Origin: Blasia pusilla
Lineage: Eukaryota > Marchantiophyta > Marchantiopsida > Blasiales
Assembly (NCBI GenBank): GCA_050084515.1
Contig: CM114271.1
Span: 58,156,001 to 58,220,000 of the forward strand
Direction of reading: 5' to 3'
Length of the DNA stretch: 64,000 nucleotides
The notes below the pieces were generated by a model. It was not told the origin of the DNA, made no database searches, and saw only the letters and a program-made list of their open reading frames with translations. The number at the start of each line of letters is the position of its first letter. The first letter of the stretch is position 1. The position numbers and the translations under genes were made by a program. Positions 37,285-47,775 of the stretch are shown here, piece by piece.

Positions 37285-38900
37285 TCAGTTATCCAGCAAT
37301 ACAACACCGAGAGAAGCCATGTCACGCTCTATCACGGGTCTAGCGGACATCTCCACCATCCTAGTAGCCGCATCTTGCCATGAATCTGACGTGGACGGCC
37401 CGAGCATACGCTCCAAGGGCAGGTCCATCACCTCCTCTGCAATCACCTCTGAATGTGATGCAGGAACACCAACTCCACGCTCACATAGCGTAGCTGCCAG
37501 CCGGAAAACCTTGGCAGGCATACCTCCCAACGTCATAACATCGGAAGCAGAAAATAAAGGAGCGTGGTATACAATAGTGGCAGCCCCCAACAACGTGCTC
37601 GATACATGCTCCTCCTCAGCATAAGCAATAGGAGTCTTTGCACTTGCTTCTCCCATCATCCTCTGTGCCTGCACACCAACAACATCACCAACTCCTTGGG
37701 AACTCTGATCATGACCCATCGATGGGGTCCTCATCGCCTCGGAAAATATGAAAGACTGAAGAAGCATAGTCTGTTTCGTGGCTTCCCCTCGATGTGGACC
37801 CAATTCTCCTCCATGCGTAACAACTGAGGTAGCCTCCATCTGGGCAACCCAACACATCCAACTAGGATCCTCCATATCTCTAGATGCTCCATAAGACGTT
37901 GATGCCACGGATCTAGCATCGGGTAACCTCAATGCCATAGCGGAAATATGCTGTTGTAGCTGTTGTATCTGAGAATCCATCCCTACCTCACGCCCGACGT
38001 CTCCCTCGACGTGACTAGGTGGTGGAACTCTACCTCCTCCACGGGCAACTCCACCACCCCTTTCGGGAACTCCAGCTCCTCGTCCCTCAACGAGACCACT
38101 TGGTGCATGACCTCTAGCCCACCCGGACCAACAACTTGCTCTAGTGCCCTATCTGGCCCCCGATCCAAACGTAACTCAAGGTGCAAGCTGGCGCGTGTGT
38201 GATTGTACCTCTAACAATAGTCACACTGATAACCTCTTGGTGCAGCACCATCTCCTCCTCCATGTTGAGGCACATGTCCATGATCCTGACGAGTGCAATT
38301 GCGTTGGTGATGGGCTCCACCACATGCGCAAAAAATAATACCAGGTGGCTACTGCTATTGCTATGCCGTATATGATGGCGTGGATCTTCGTGGCACAAGC
38401 TCTCGATAACCTCCATTTGCTTGTGGTACCATAGTCCTCTCTTGGAATCCAGGTTGCTACATTGGTGGTGCAGATACTCGTGGTTGCTCTCACCCAGAAC
38501 TCATGGTGGCTACACTCTCCTCTGCCATGTTGCGCTCAATGTTCTCAACGGTCCTAAAAACATCTCATAGGTGAGGTGTTCATAAGAAGCACCCCCTCTC
38601 GCACACGTGTCCTTAGGGTTCGGTCCAACATCGCGTACCATGATTGGATAGCCTAGGCCTTTGTCACCCCCTGAGTGACGTTAATCAGCATGCGCAAGCG
38701 AGTGTAGGCCTCACACAAACTCTCACCCAGGCGCCTCTAGAAGTCATGGATGCTACACAACTTCTCCGTTCGTACCCCCTGGTAGCTCGTCCGCAACTCA
38801 GCAAAGGACTCAACCACGGGGTTAAACCTAGGACGAACTCGATTAGATGGTGCAATTGCTCAAGTGCGAGTTACCCCTCTTAAAACATCACTGGTGGAAG
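37285..38900 (-). pseudogene. Gypsy gag (capsid and C-terminal region, decayed)
   Basis: Capsid-like sequence at 38.85-38.55 kb includes PVVESFAELRTSYQGVRTEK, LGESLCEAYTRLRMLIN and AIQSWYAMLDRTLRTRVREG, typical of retrotransposon gag helices. Further on are Gly/Arg-rich and Gln-rich parts (MDSQIQQLQQHISAMALRL) and a long open segment of 231 codons (37980-37285) of unknown fold that leads towards protease. No clear CCHC zinc knuckle was found. Several TAG stops and frameshifts are present. Confidence 0.75.
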
Positions 38901-39640
38901 AGGAAGAAGCCTCTCTTGACCCCTCCTCCTCAACTATAGTATGGTGGCAGAATCCGCACTCGAATGGATGGAAAAACCGCCCCAAGATGGCTCGTGGACT
39001 ACGGCTCCGGCGGGCTACTACGTGAGGCGACATCAATTGTTCGGGACATGGCAAGGGAGCGGTAGGCACGGGAACTCAGTCAGTGGCAACCATTGTAAGG
39101 CTGACCGGGTGGATCAGCCCCGATCAACTATGGTAAGCGGGCCGGCTGCGATAGGCAAGATGGGAAGCCTTAATCCAGGTGAGTAATAGCGGCAGGTCGG
39201 GCACTGTCAGGGTCGTGGCAGACAGGGAATCAAAGTGGCTAGAAAAGGAAAAAACAAGTACGTAGAGGAAATGGCGGTAGTCAATAGCAAGGTTGGCAGG
39301 GCAGCTAGGCGCGGTTGGAAATGTAGTACTTGAGGAGGCGGGCCCCCTTGGCTGGGAGAGCCAAACGGCATGCATGCGGCGCTAAGGCGGGATCCGCGAC
39401 AAGATGTGCGGAGTAGGTCTCGTTATGGCAGAAGCACCGACGGTAGCAGTTTGGCAGCCACCGCTAGAATCCGCAAAACCCCCAAGGCTACGGCTACGTA
39501 TGGACAATTGGGTCAAGATGGATGAGCTACGACTAGCTGCGGCTGAACGGATAGGCAAGCGGAGGCTAGACGAACGGAAGCCAAAGGCAGAGGGCAAGCT
39601 TGGCCTACCTGCTGCCAAGTAGATCTCTTTCAACATCTCA
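38901..39640 (-). other. Leader / N-terminal gag region of the gypsy element
   Basis: GC-rich sequence between the LTR and recognisable gag. Frames such as HPFECGFCHHTIVEEE are open in short pieces only. It probably includes the primer-binding site and the first gag codons, neither of which I could locate. Confidence 0.4.
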
Positions 39641-40121
39641 CACCAATCTCTCCATGGTGTGCACTCTCCCTCATGTTAAACCAAAACCACTCTCCTAAGG
39701 AGAGGCTTGGGTTACACACTTAAGGCAAGGAGTACCATAGCTCCGCCGCCTCGTGTTAAGAGGTTCAACAAAGAGAGAATGAGCTCCCAAGATCTCTCTC
39801 TTGGAGATATACCTCCTTTCCTCTCCCACGCTCTCTCTCATTGATAACCTGTGCTTGCATGTCATCTCCTTGGCTCTTGGCATGCTGTAGCGGGTCAAGG
39901 GCCACTTCCCAAATTGGAAATTCAACTATATTCCAAATGAAAACTTACCCGAAATAGTATGTTTATCTATATGGCTCCAAATGAGCCGAAAAGAAGGGAA
40001 AACCTGCTCTCTCAGGTTATCCATGGCCTCAGCAGGTCATTCTCAACCTCATGAGGCTATCCTATAGTATCTTTGGAGGCGCTCTACTAGATCTCGCCGA
40101 TCTATCCTAGAAGTCGTGACA
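39641..40121 (-). repeat. Gypsy 5' LTR (inner limit approximate)
   Basis: On the element strand it begins TGTCACGACTTCTAGG at 40121. It has a conserved counterpart in plus orientation at 31.75-32.11 kb. A TG start with this sequence suits a gypsy LTR. The inner end is not defined. The sequence just outside, at 40122, differs from that outside 33180. Confidence 0.6.
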
Positions 40122-42959
40122 CCACTAAAACCTGCGTTTGGGGCCGGATGCAAGAAATGTCCTATGAACGGGATTTTGGGCATATTATCGCTGCTGTTAT
40201 CGGCCAGGCGTGAGGCTATGACAAGATTAACATCATGATTGCATCCTTTCCCATCACCATGACCATGATCATCACCATCATGCATCATCCATGAATCAGT
40301 GTCTAAGGGTATGGTATCCGCATATTGATGCCCATACATACCATCGACAGCCATGGCGATGCCAACCATGCTTGGAAATACTGACATCATAACGCGCCCG
40401 GCTTAGGGTCTTGGCGTGAGCAAGTGCATGAATTGATCAGATTGATCAAATTTTGATGTGTTTGATGTATTTAGGATGATGCTTGGTTGTTGTTTGACAA
40501 AGGAATGGCAATAGTCCATGCGCCAGAGACCACGAAACAAACGGAGAAATATTGGAGACGGCGAGGGCTACATTGGTAAGTTAGTCGTTCTTGTGTGCAC
40601 GCCCTGCCTTTCTAATATTTTCCTTGCACCGGGTTCTTCCTTGCATCGGATTTTGGTAGTGATCGAATTGAGCAATGTTCAAGTGCGCGAATTCATGGAA
40701 TTGATAGAATTTTGAATCTCATTGAGGTGTTAAGCGTGTGATGCTACTTGTTGTTTGACGGAGGAATGCCATGGAATGTTGTTGCAGTAGAGACCAAAAA
40801 ACAAACAAAAGAAAGAAGGTGGAGCACATCAACCGCATCCCCCCCTTCCCCTCCTGCATACAAAATTCCGCTTCATGAGTGAGGAATCGCATGAGGAATC
40901 ATCCTCATCGTTTGCAGAAAGTGCAATTTTATTTCACTCCTATGTCCATAAACCATAGAGGTTGGGCGGATATTAGGGTAACTTTGGACACTGAGGAACA
41001 TTGGAGATGGCCAAGGCAAAATTGGTAAGTGAGTCATTCCTGTGTGCACGCCATGCCTCTGTGATTTTTTCACTACACCGGGTTCTTCCTTGCATCGTGT
41101 TTCATAGTGAAAGCATTGTGGTCATCCGATTGGCGCTAAGGGACCAGAAACACATACAAGAAATTTGACACCCCAATATCTTAACCAAGTTTTTTCTGCA
41201 CTACTTTCATGTGTTGTGATAGCCTCCGTATGACCCTCATCATTGAATTTAAGTTATCAGGCCCAGGAGAAGGGAGCCATGGTAAGTTCCCCAAGGGAGC
41301 AAGCGTCCAATATTGTATATATCCCTTGCAACCCTGTTTCAATCATTCTCATCTTCCGCTTATTTCCATGTTTTTGTTTTTGAAACCTGTGCATTCTTTA
41401 GATTAGCGCCATAAATGCCTCGCTAGGTTGGGTCATAGCATTTGAGAATTAGGTTGGAGGAAACCAATTTTTACGTAAAGGCCCATCTTATTGCGCACCA
41501 ATTTTTGGTGAATGTACCTAGCCTACATGCCACACAATTTCTGTATGGAGGAGGGACATTGTTATAGGAATATGAGGGTTTAGGGTAAAGGATCTGGCAA
41601 TTGAATCTTACAGGGACACATGGAGTTGTAAATTACCGCTTACAACCTTCCAAATTGTAGGGATTGTCAAGGAAATCTAGAGAAATCCTATTGGATTGTT
41701 TCATTTCCCACTTCCAACCATTTTTCAGAAGCTCATAGTTTTCATGAGAATCATCTTCAATAACACTCCGATATTTGAAATCGCATCGTAGAACGGCATG
41801 ATCAATTTCTAAAGATGAGGGCTAGACAACTTCTTGAATTATGGGGTACATGACACATTTCCCTCAGGGCAGAGCTGGAATCAATCCTCACATCATGGTG
41901 ACAGTCCAGCGTAATCCTTCAAGACTATTCCATTTCCCACAACACTAAAGCTTTATCCACTCTAACATTCTCAATAGCCTATCAATCGATTCACACTACT
42001 TGGGCAGAAATTTATAACAATCCCAAATCGCTTCCCAAAAATAACGATGAATTGGTAGAGATCTGAGGCTACACAATTTCCAAAGTTCTGGTGTGCAAAA
42101 TCACATTCCCCTTAGGTCATACGTGGATTTAATCCTTACATCATGGAGACAGTCCAAAAGATTCTTTCAAGACTATTCCATTTCCCACAACCCCAAACCT
42201 ACAGTTCTAGATTTAAGGGGTACATGACACATTCCCTTTAGGGCAGACATGGATTGAATCTTCAGATCATGTAGACAACCCATAGGAATCCTTAAAGACT
42301 TTTCCATTTCCCATTTGCGACAATGATGATGAATTTCTACATATCGGGGGGTACAACATGTCTACAGTTCACGGGTTTAGGCGACGATGAATATTTAGCC
42401 TTCAAGGGTTTAACAACATATGCATTGTGTCCTACAAAGATTTTTTCCCCATAATCTACAAAACTTCTTGGTTTTCCCATTTTTTTAGGCTATGTGCCCT
42501 TCCCGGATTTGTTCCACCTAGTCTACAAACCTCCCTGGTATAAAAAAATTCTTATGGTATGTGCCCTTCCGAGACTCAGATCCCATAGTCTGCAAGCCTT
42601 CTTGGCCTTCGTACATGAGGCATTCCCCATACGGAAAACTTGGATCCTACATTGATTCAGTCATGAAATCCAAAACTCCAGAGCAATCCATGTACTAAAT
42701 CAATTCACCATATTTTTGCATATTTTCTTGCTCCAGCAAGCATTCACTTAAGGGCACACTTGAATCCTACCTGATCCAACCAACATATCCAAAACGTACA
42801 ATCACTATGCAAGGCATAGTTTGAATTTCTTCAGCATTGTCCAAAAGTGGGTGTGACTGTATAGGATTCAAGGATAATCCGCCAATCATTCCTTCCCACA
42901 TATCACACTCCAAAACCTGAGCAATATCCGTATGCCCATCCATATGCATCTAGTAGCTT
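40122..42959. other. Unassigned sequence with local duplications
   Basis: A minus-strand frame (40390 to about 40123) encodes a His/Asp-rich peptide (HDGDDHGHGDGKG) that runs into the gypsy LTR; it may be an interrupted exon but is not recognised. Segments near 40490-40665 and 40985-41110 share the pattern attggtaagt, tgtgtgcacgcc, ccgggttcttccttgcatcg, and a third partial copy lies near 40750-40806. No other gene is seen. Confidence 0.4.
41843..42322. repeat. Three dispersed copies of a ~100-bp repeat
   Basis: Copies at about 41843-41945, 42101-42195 and 42217-42322 share cacattccc-tagggca, tggaattaatcctcacatca-like, ggagacagtcca and actattccatttccca. Spacing is irregular (about 258 and 116 bp). 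No coding sequence is visible. Confidence 0.55.
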
Positions 42960-44883
42960 TCAGAACCTTGCTTCCTATACCCTACTATGTCTGTCACCGG
43001 AGTAGGAATTATATCAACTTGAGACCTATCACATGCTCCCAAGTCTCCATCTTGAACTCACTCGGAGAGGACGCAACCTCCGACTTTGGTTGCTATGTAG
43101 CAACCTTAGCCACCTCCGCGAAAGCCACTCCACTCTTACCTCCTACGCCATGCTCAACATCCAAAAAATGAACATGTGCTACTACGCCGCCTTTGTACTC
43201 TACGCTCGAACGACGTCCCAGGAAGTCCATGGGTGCCTATGCCTATATTCACCCTATAGGCAATGCTCCAACTCATGGACGTGATGGCATGGATGACACT
43301 GGCATCCATCTCTGCTCAACCATACCTAGGCTAACTATCCATGTGAGATAGTTGAGGTATTGATGCACCTATATGCCCGCCTATAACACCACAGTTAATC
43401 GAGGGCTAATCCCTCCGAAGACATCTAATACCCTAACACCCTTCTCTAGGCACTGCCATACAACAAATGTGGTATCCAGTGATGTCAACGTCTCCACTCA
43501 AGGAGCCCAATTGCCACTTGGCTCTTGCTGCTCCGGGATAAAGGCATGACTCCATGCCTGCCTCACGAGGTTGTCGGCACTCCTCTGTAGCTGTGGAGTT
43601 GTACCCCACAATGGTGAAGAGGTCTCGCCAACATCGGAAGAGACATCCGCCATGGCCTGTCTCTCCATGGGACTATCCGCTACAATAACATCCTCCGCAT
43701 GTGCGTTCCCCTCCAACAACTCTTGTGGCCAGCTAACACTACATGTGAAAGCTTCCAACGTGGTTACAGACTCGTCTCGTGATCGACCACCTCGTCCTGC
43801 AAACTGTACATATAACTGACTCAGCCACCCGTCACCTGACCGCCATCCTAGCCGATAAGCAATGGTCTCCTCCCAGAATTCAAGGATGAATGCTAGGGGA
43901 TATAGCACTGTACTCCCCACCAACACATCGTATGACTCAGCTGGTGTCATAATCGCACATGTGCACACCATAGCACTTTCCGTCGTATGCTCTGGCTGGA
44001 CTATGACAACTATCTCTTGTTGAGTCATATACTGCATGGGTGACATACCCCCAATCAAGGTGTGTATCTAGAATGGACAAGGCTCAATATCGGCCTTTCG
44101 TAATTTCAGCATTATAAAGTTCACCAGCACCAATGAGATGATTCATAAGTACTACATCACGGTCACTTTACAAATATGACAACGGAACACATTTGCACCT
44201 CCATCATCCTCGACCTGTAATGATTTTGGGATAGCCTTCACCCCCATATGATGTATCCCTTTTCTCATCATGACTATTGTACTTCCCATGGTCCTGCTTA
44301 TATCTAACAAGGCGGGAGCCCCACTAAAAGTATATCGCCCATCCTCTCCGGTAGGATTGGGAAATGGCTCCATCCATGACACATAGTGTGGGTTATAGTA
44401 GAGTCGCCATGCCTCAATCTCATGGGCATATCTATGGGAGAACTCATGGTAAGCGTCCATGGGCGCCCCATCCTAATATTGGAATATTCTATTCCATGCT
44501 GTAAACGGGTTGAACTCTCTAGAGTTCCTAGATTGCTTTGAATCACACCAACTCCTAAAGTCTACAATGAAGTCGTGTAACTCTATCATTCCTATAGCAC
44601 CCGAAAACCTACGCAATCCTCTACCCCGGTCATCCATCTCATAAGCCCAAATGGTAGGACCACTCAATGTGTGCGGTGGATCACTAACAAACTCCTCTAC
44701 CCTTTCTTCCTTGTGTGAAGACGATACCGAAGGAGATCGAGGTGGTCTCTCACGTGGAGACCCTCGAAACCTCACACCACTCCGGATAAACCCTCTAGAC
44801 CTACTCTTAAGTCCACCACCTCGCCTCTCAAAGTTCCGAAAGGATCCACTCACATATTTCTCACTAACTTGCACCAATATCAA
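42960..44883 (-). mobile_element. Second gypsy copy of the methyltransferase family, MTase core deleted
   Basis: Right to left: gag N-terminal part (44883-44152; FERRGGGLKSRSRGF, FIVDFRSWCDSK, YNPHYVSWMEPFPNPTGEDG), protease-like domain (44058 to about 43780; SYDVLVGSTVLYPLAF), spacer, then methyltransferase motif I VLDVFGGIS at about 43420. After a VHQYL block the sequence jumps directly to LNYLTWIVSLGMVEQRW, the C-terminal end of the domain in the other copy. Motifs IV to IX are therefore absent. A linker and METWEHVIG follow, and similarity is lost near 43.0 kb before the main RT blocks. Stops include TAG and TGA. No LTR was found next to 44883. Confidence 0.85.
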
Positions 44884-46188
44884 CTCCTCTAAATATATTT
44901 TTCAGTGATCTTCTATCCCAAGCATATTTTTTCTTGTCCCATCCACTCAACATAAATCGGTTTTTACTTTTCTACCCCTAATACAAGGAAGTAACTAAGG
45001 AACTTAGAGATTTCACTCACACCTTGAAATGGTGGCTATGGCAGCCCAACACAAACTATCATAACTTCATGCTCAGCTGATGAAATTGCGCACCGTTTCT
45101 TCCATAAGGTGCACAGCTTCATGATCTACAATTTCACAAAATTGGTTTCTCCATTCAATCTTCCAAAAAAAATTGACATGTAATACCACACTTGTTATGT
45201 GGCCATATACATATGTTGCACCACAATGGATGGACATATGTTGACGGACTCCCATTGCCATCCGCACACAAGTTTTGTGTTGCTTTCGAGAAGTTGAGCC
45301 GCCAACAGATAAGTGTTTCGTCCGCCGTCGCCTTGGTAGGTTTTCTTCATCTATCATTGGAGCAAGTGATTCTTTTGGATTGATGGGAGCGTAGTTTTCT
45401 TGCCACTCTACTATGTAATGATAATTATAAGTAGCCGCTCGACGACAATCGAGTACCGTGTTGTGATACCGTAGTCGCAACGCGCCGCCGATTGTCGTGC
45501 CATGCCGCTCGTGGCGGCACTGCACCATCATTGGGGAGCAGAGCACATCTTACTATTGAGGAGGGTATACCGTTGAGTGCCGCATTCCATTCTTGAGTGT
45601 CGTGTCGTTCATAGCCACCGTCCCGCTGAACCCGTACGGCACATCGAGGAGATTTGAGCATCGTTAGTACTAGAGGGGTACGACTTGCTGGTTGGAGGAG
45701 TTTGTCTTCACGACCGAGTTGGTATCGAGATTTTCAGTTGCTGAGGAGCGATTGATATTTGTTCAGGTTACCCATTATGGTCTTTTGCCTTGCACGTGTT
45801 AGAGATTTCCGGGTATGGGTAGTTATTTGGGGATATTGGGTTTTGTGCAAATGCTGAGAGCATCATTCATGGATGGGTTTAGGGGACATAAACTTGTGGG
45901 GGATGTCCAGAGTTGAGGTTATGTTTTTTCAATGAGACGATAGATTACTCGATTCGGCGCACCACGCCGCTTGTTGCCGCACAACACACGTCTCAATGAG
46001 ATAGTGTAGATTGAGTGCCGCCTGTTTAGTTGAGTGATTGAGTGATTACTCACGAGATCGAGAGTGATCTTGTGAGAGGGGCACGAGGGTCATCACGACG
46101 TTGTTAGAGGGCTAGCAGATTGGCCCTCCATTATGCCTTTGATAATGTATGAAGAAATGGCATAGTCACCTTCAGTTGTCACTTTTTT
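44884..46188 (+). repeat. Second copy of the LTR/leader repeat (core 45.24-46.03 kb) and flanks
   Basis: The core aligns with 32.42-33.17 kb in the same orientation: gtagccg-tcga-ga, gtgttgtgat, cggcagtgcac-type block, gaggagattt, cgacttgctg, ttgaggagcga, cttgcacgtg, gggggatgtc and gcgcaccacgcc. The copies are well diverged. Neither has coding frames. Sequence at 44884-45240 is unassigned. The repeat probably belongs to a gypsy LTR or leader in plus orientation. Confidence 0.55.
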
Positions 46189-46677
46189 TTATATGGAAAT
46201 GGGTCTTTGAGTACCTTGCAATGGCGCCAACACCATGCATTGCTCCTCCAATGTTAACCCGTGGAAGACAAATGCTTCCATTTTCAAGAATTCCCTAGCA
46301 GATTGGAACATTGTGCATTGAATTCTACAGCCTCCGTCTTCAGCATACACCCGCATCTTGTAGGAGAACGCATACTCAGGATTATGCGTCCCGCAGTTGG
46401 AACATAATATGTGGTTCCAAAACTTGTTGCATTTCCTACCACCTGGAAATGTCGTGTTACAAGAAATATAAACAATATCTATTGTGTCAAATATGAGTGG
46501 CACTTTAGTCAAGAGACCTCTTCCACCGAGATGACTTTGGACCGATTGTAGTGTGAGAATACCATAATTTGACATCGCATAGGCCTCCACACAAAAAAAA
46601 AGTCTCCAACCAGCTCTTGCTTGTGTGTGTCGTTGTGGATAGCAACAAGGGAGAACAAACCTCCTTGAGTTTGCCAT
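46189..46677 (-). CDS. RPA-like (single-strand DNA-binding, zinc-ribbon OB fold) open frame, 162 aa
   Basis: An uninterrupted frame from ATG (MANSRRF) to stop. Residues around 85-130 (RKCNKFWNHILCSNCGTH, then EYAFSYKMRVYAEDGG, then CTMFQSAREFL) resemble the C-terminal DNA-binding domain of replication protein A large subunit: a Cys-rich ribbon followed by beta strands and an alpha helix. Upstream GILTLQSVQSHLGGRG is unrecognised. Such RPA-like pieces are common inside plant Helitrons and other transposons, and no full RPA1 gene surrounds it. It is short, so it may be a fragment. The assignment rests on pattern only. Confidence 0.4.
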   Translation of the reverse strand: MANSRRFVLPCCYPQRHTQARAGWRLFFCVEAYAMSNYGILTLQSVQSHLGGRGLLTKVPLIFDTIDIVYISCNTTFPGGRKCNKFWNHILCSNCGTHNPEYAFSYKMRVYAEDGGCRIQCTMFQSAREFLKMEAFVFHGLTLEEQCMVLAPLQGTQRPISI

Positions 46678-47085
46678 GTTTAGGGTCCTTGGCTTTGAAC
46701 CGTGGCCTTTGTCCTCACCTTAGTACTCATAGCCTTATAACTACTTAGTGCCCCTTAGCCTTAGTATGCCTTAGTACTTCTTTGGCTTCTTTGGCCTTGT
46801 GCTTCTAAACACCACCATGTTCTTTGGCTTCTCCTTATTTTGCAAGATGGGCAAAATATGCGCATCATACGGACTACATATATGGTCGCCATCCCAACCG
46901 ATGAAAGGAATACGAGGGTCAAGGAGCCATTACTCCGAATCCTCCACATAATGGCATAAGTAACAAACTTAGCCTTGAATCTATCTTGAACGATATAACG
47001 CCGCGAGCCATTCTACAAGGACTTACATGTAAATTTGGGACTCCCGGTTGGATGGATATAGGATAATTGTTTTAGACATTTTAGA
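46678..47085. other. Unassigned sequence with ttagtgcc/ccttag repeats
   Basis: Imperfect short repeats of ccttag, agtac and ttggcttc occur at about 46680-46830. No gene is recognised. Confidence 0.35.
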
Positions 47086-47700
47086 TTGGTGCTCTACTTA
47101 TAGTTCCTCGATTACCAACTTAAAATGTTTGTTGTCACCATTGCGCCTTGCCTTAGAATTGCGTTGGGGGATTACACAACACGAGTATCAACCTTCAATC
47201 GATTGCAGTCAGGGTGGGATGACATTTAGCTTAGCGCCAAAGAGTGACATGAGAGGAATTTGGGATTCATTGTAATGGAGACGGCAATTTGAGGTGGGTG
47301 GGGAAGATAGACATGAGAGGAATTTGGGACTCCTAACAGGCATAAGGAAATATGAGTTGGGCGGGGAATGTAGTCGTGAGAGAAATTTTGGCGGGGGACA
47401 AGCATAAGGAAATATGAGTTGGATGGGGAATATAGACGTTTAAGGGATCTGGGACTCCCAAGAGGCATAAGGCAATTTGAGCTGGGTGGGGAAGACATAG
47501 GTGAGAGGAAATTGGGACCCATGCAAGCATAAGGAAATTCGAACTCGCGCCGCTAGGTGGAGGAAATTTGTTTGACTAGTGCTCCCCTTGTAGTTCCTAG
47601 GTTGCTAGTACAATTTTGTTGTTATCACCATTGCACCTTACAATTCACGAGTATCAACCTTCACTTGATTGCACTTAGGCTAGGACTAGAGCATCAGGTG
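47086..47700. repeat. 63-bp minisatellite flanked by a direct duplication
   Basis: About four and a half units of 62-64 bp occur at 47240-47540. Each contains gagaggaatttggga, a gcataaggaaat block and gggtggggaa. Flanking blocks (47086-47215 and 47576-47690) are diverged copies of each other, with tagttcct, caccattgc, cgagtatcaacctt and gattgca. The minisatellite therefore sits inside a larger duplication. Confidence 0.75.
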
Positions 47701-47775
47701 GGTGCCCAAGATAGACGTGAATTGGGGAACTTGGGAATTGTGGAAGAGGATCGGGGACATAGAATCAAAAGTGGT

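Larger units (their letters stand above)
33180..40121 (-). mobile_element. Hybrid retroelement: gypsy 5' two thirds joined to copia 3' third
   Basis: Reading right to left: gypsy LTR (to about 39.64 kb), leader, gag, protease, C5-DNA-methyltransferase domain, the first half of gypsy RT, then at about 34625-34630 a switch into copia RT, RNase H, polypurine tract and a copia LTR. Both halves share orientation. Across the junction the local frame is continuous (FGLKNAPTEF, stop, RIMD, then IKNAFLNG), and ATGGAC fits both parents. The copia half is the family seen complete at 53.88-58.98 kb. The unit is dead, with many stops and several frameshifts. It could come from template switching between co-packaged RNAs or from a microhomology deletion after nested insertion. 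Its two outer ends are different LTRs, and the bases outside them (gaaag on the left, ccact on the right) do not match. Confidence 0.75.

Noticed and set aside
40223-40300. Run of cat codons (His-rich, CRISPR- or satellite-like at first glance)
   Set aside because: Short imperfect trinucleotide repeat in a possible coding fragment; no spacer structure and no periodicity beyond 3 bp.
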